The notes below the pieces were generated by a model, which saw nothing but the letters and a program-made list of their open reading frames with translations, ran no database searches and was not told where the DNA came from. Made by a program: the position numbers and the translations under genes. From Actinomycetota bacterium (GTDB taxonomy: Bacteria; Actinomycetota; Acidimicrobiia; Acidimicrobiales; Microtrichaceae), in assembly GCA_009700815.1 (NCBI GenBank), contig WLLG01000170.1, forward strand, positions 1 through 5,478: DNA of 5,478 bases, given 5' to 3'. This document shows positions 4,802 to 5,478 of this stretch, in pieces (within the stretch, counting starts at the first letter, position 1; the number at the start of each line of letters is the position of its first letter).

Positions 4802-5478
4802 TTACCAGTCAACAGTGGGGACTGCTGGGAAAATCTGTGGGCTTTGCTCCATCAACTTGGCACAATCCCAACTCTGCTCAACGGGCAGCAGCACGATCGG
4901 GCTCTTGTTCAGATCGGGCACTTGGATCCACTCGGCGCGCGTAATGAACATTGGATTTGAGGCCCCAATGATGAGTTGCTCCGAGTTATCAGTAACCGTT
5001 CCAATCAGCGACAGGTTCTTTTGCTGGGTGACCTCATACTGAAAGATTTCCCTACGAGCAATATAAATATCGCCCTGCAGTTCTTCGGTCACCTTGACGT
5101 GCACCGTTATGCCTGGGTTGCCATCGCCGTCATCGTCGACCGTGCGGGGGTCGTTCGGATCAGTCGGGAGCGCATCGTTGGCGGGGTCAGCGAACTCGAT
5201 CCCAATGCCCGTCGGAGTCGGAGGCCGCTCAAGATGCAACTTTCCGTTACGCAGGCTTACATCAACCTTTGCGGCGATTGGCTTGATCGCACTGGTTGCA
5301 GCATCCGAGATGGTGGTTTCTATCGGTTGGTCACCGCGGTGTTCTGCATGGCAGAAGGACTCAGTAGCCATCAGCGAACCATCTTTCATAGCCAAGTCCG
5401 TAAACCCGTAGCTGATGATAAGCGTCTTCATGTCGGTGCTCTGATAGGCAACCACGTCGTAATGCGCATACCTGCCCA
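4802..5478 (-). CDS. Unrecognised protein, C-terminal part (partial), probably exported, with an Asp-rich DxDxDG-like loop
   Basis: The frame runs to the window edge without a stop, giving 224 visible residues, so a start at GTG 5455 is not needed and the true N-terminus is probably outside. I do not recognise the family. The visible part is low in Lys/Arg clusters and beta-rich in feel, with two cysteines (visible residues about 42 and 205) that could form a disulfide. The middle holds PTDPNDPRTVDDDGDGNPGI (about 104-123). DDDGDGNPG resembles Asp-rich calcium-binding loops such as those in thrombospondin type 3 or dockerin-like repeats. Similar D-x-DGDG-x-PG segments occur in secreted proteins or lipoproteins, so an exported protein is a reasonable guess. 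No membrane helix is visible. It ends in TAA 73 nt before hisG on the same strand; cotranscription with hisG is possible but functionally unexplained. Confidence 0.6.
   Translation of the reverse strand, partial: GRYAHYDVVAYQSTDMKTLIISYGFTDLAMKDGSLMATESFCHAEHRGDQPIETTISDAATSAIKPIAAKVDVSLRNGKLHLERPPTPTGIGIEFADPANDALPTDPNDPRTVDDDGDGNPGITVHVKVTEELQGDIYIARREIFQYEVTQQKNLSLIGTVTDNSEQLIIGASNPMFITRAEWIQVPDLNKSPIVLLPVEQSWDCAKLMEQSPQIFPAVPTVDW

Overview
The window looks like a housekeeping stretch of an Actinomycetota (actinobacterial) chromosome with mid-50s GC by eye. The main evidence is the minus-strand order infC-rpmI-rplT-(SpoU rRNA methyltransferase)-pheS with a DUF1844 gene divergent from infC, which is typical of that phylum. 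The long-form HisG, with a start like LVLPKGSLEKAT, resembles forms I associate with deep-branching or Acidimicrobiia/Thermoleophilia-like actinobacteria. That class-level placement is inference. I see no mobile element, CRISPR array, tRNA or rRNA.

Layout. Positions 1-278 (minus) hold the 5' end of pheS, cut by the window edge. Upstream of it on the same strand lie a TsnR/SpoU-type 23S rRNA 2'-O-methyltransferase (316-1170), rplT/L20 (1167-1571), rpmI/L35 (1683-1877) and infC/IF3 (1902-2783), apparently one translation operon. A 347-bp divergent intergenic region (2784-3130) carries the infC leader, with a terminator-like attenuator hairpin. On the plus strand is a DUF1844 protein (3131-3598). 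It converges on a cold-shock-domain variant (3595-3807, minus), and the two stop codons share the tetranucleotide CTAG. Upstream of that are hisG (3853-4728, minus) and the C-terminal 224 residues of an unrecognised, probably exported protein with an Asp/Gly-rich, calcium-loop-like segment (4802-5478, minus).

The most notable points are in the translation operon. infC has no ATG, GTG or TTG upstream of its conserved N-terminal motif and appears to start at ATA behind a strong GAGGAG. The methyltransferase likewise has no canonical start that keeps its N-terminal domain; it appears to start at a CTG that overlaps the rplT stop (CTGA), 7 nt after AGGAG. Default gene callers choose TTG codons about 35 residues downstream in both genes and lose conserved sequence. 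IF3 also carries a long acidic Glu/Ala/Val tail of about 120 residues. The rpmI-rplT gap holds a 17-bp tandem repeat and a hairpin.

Functionally, the operon supplies an initiation factor, two 50S proteins, an rRNA modifier and Phe-tRNA synthetase. The non-canonical infC start fits the known IF3 autoregulation logic, and the leader hairpin fits transcription attenuation as known for infC-rpmI-rplT operons elsewhere. I did not find a clearly new multi-gene system.
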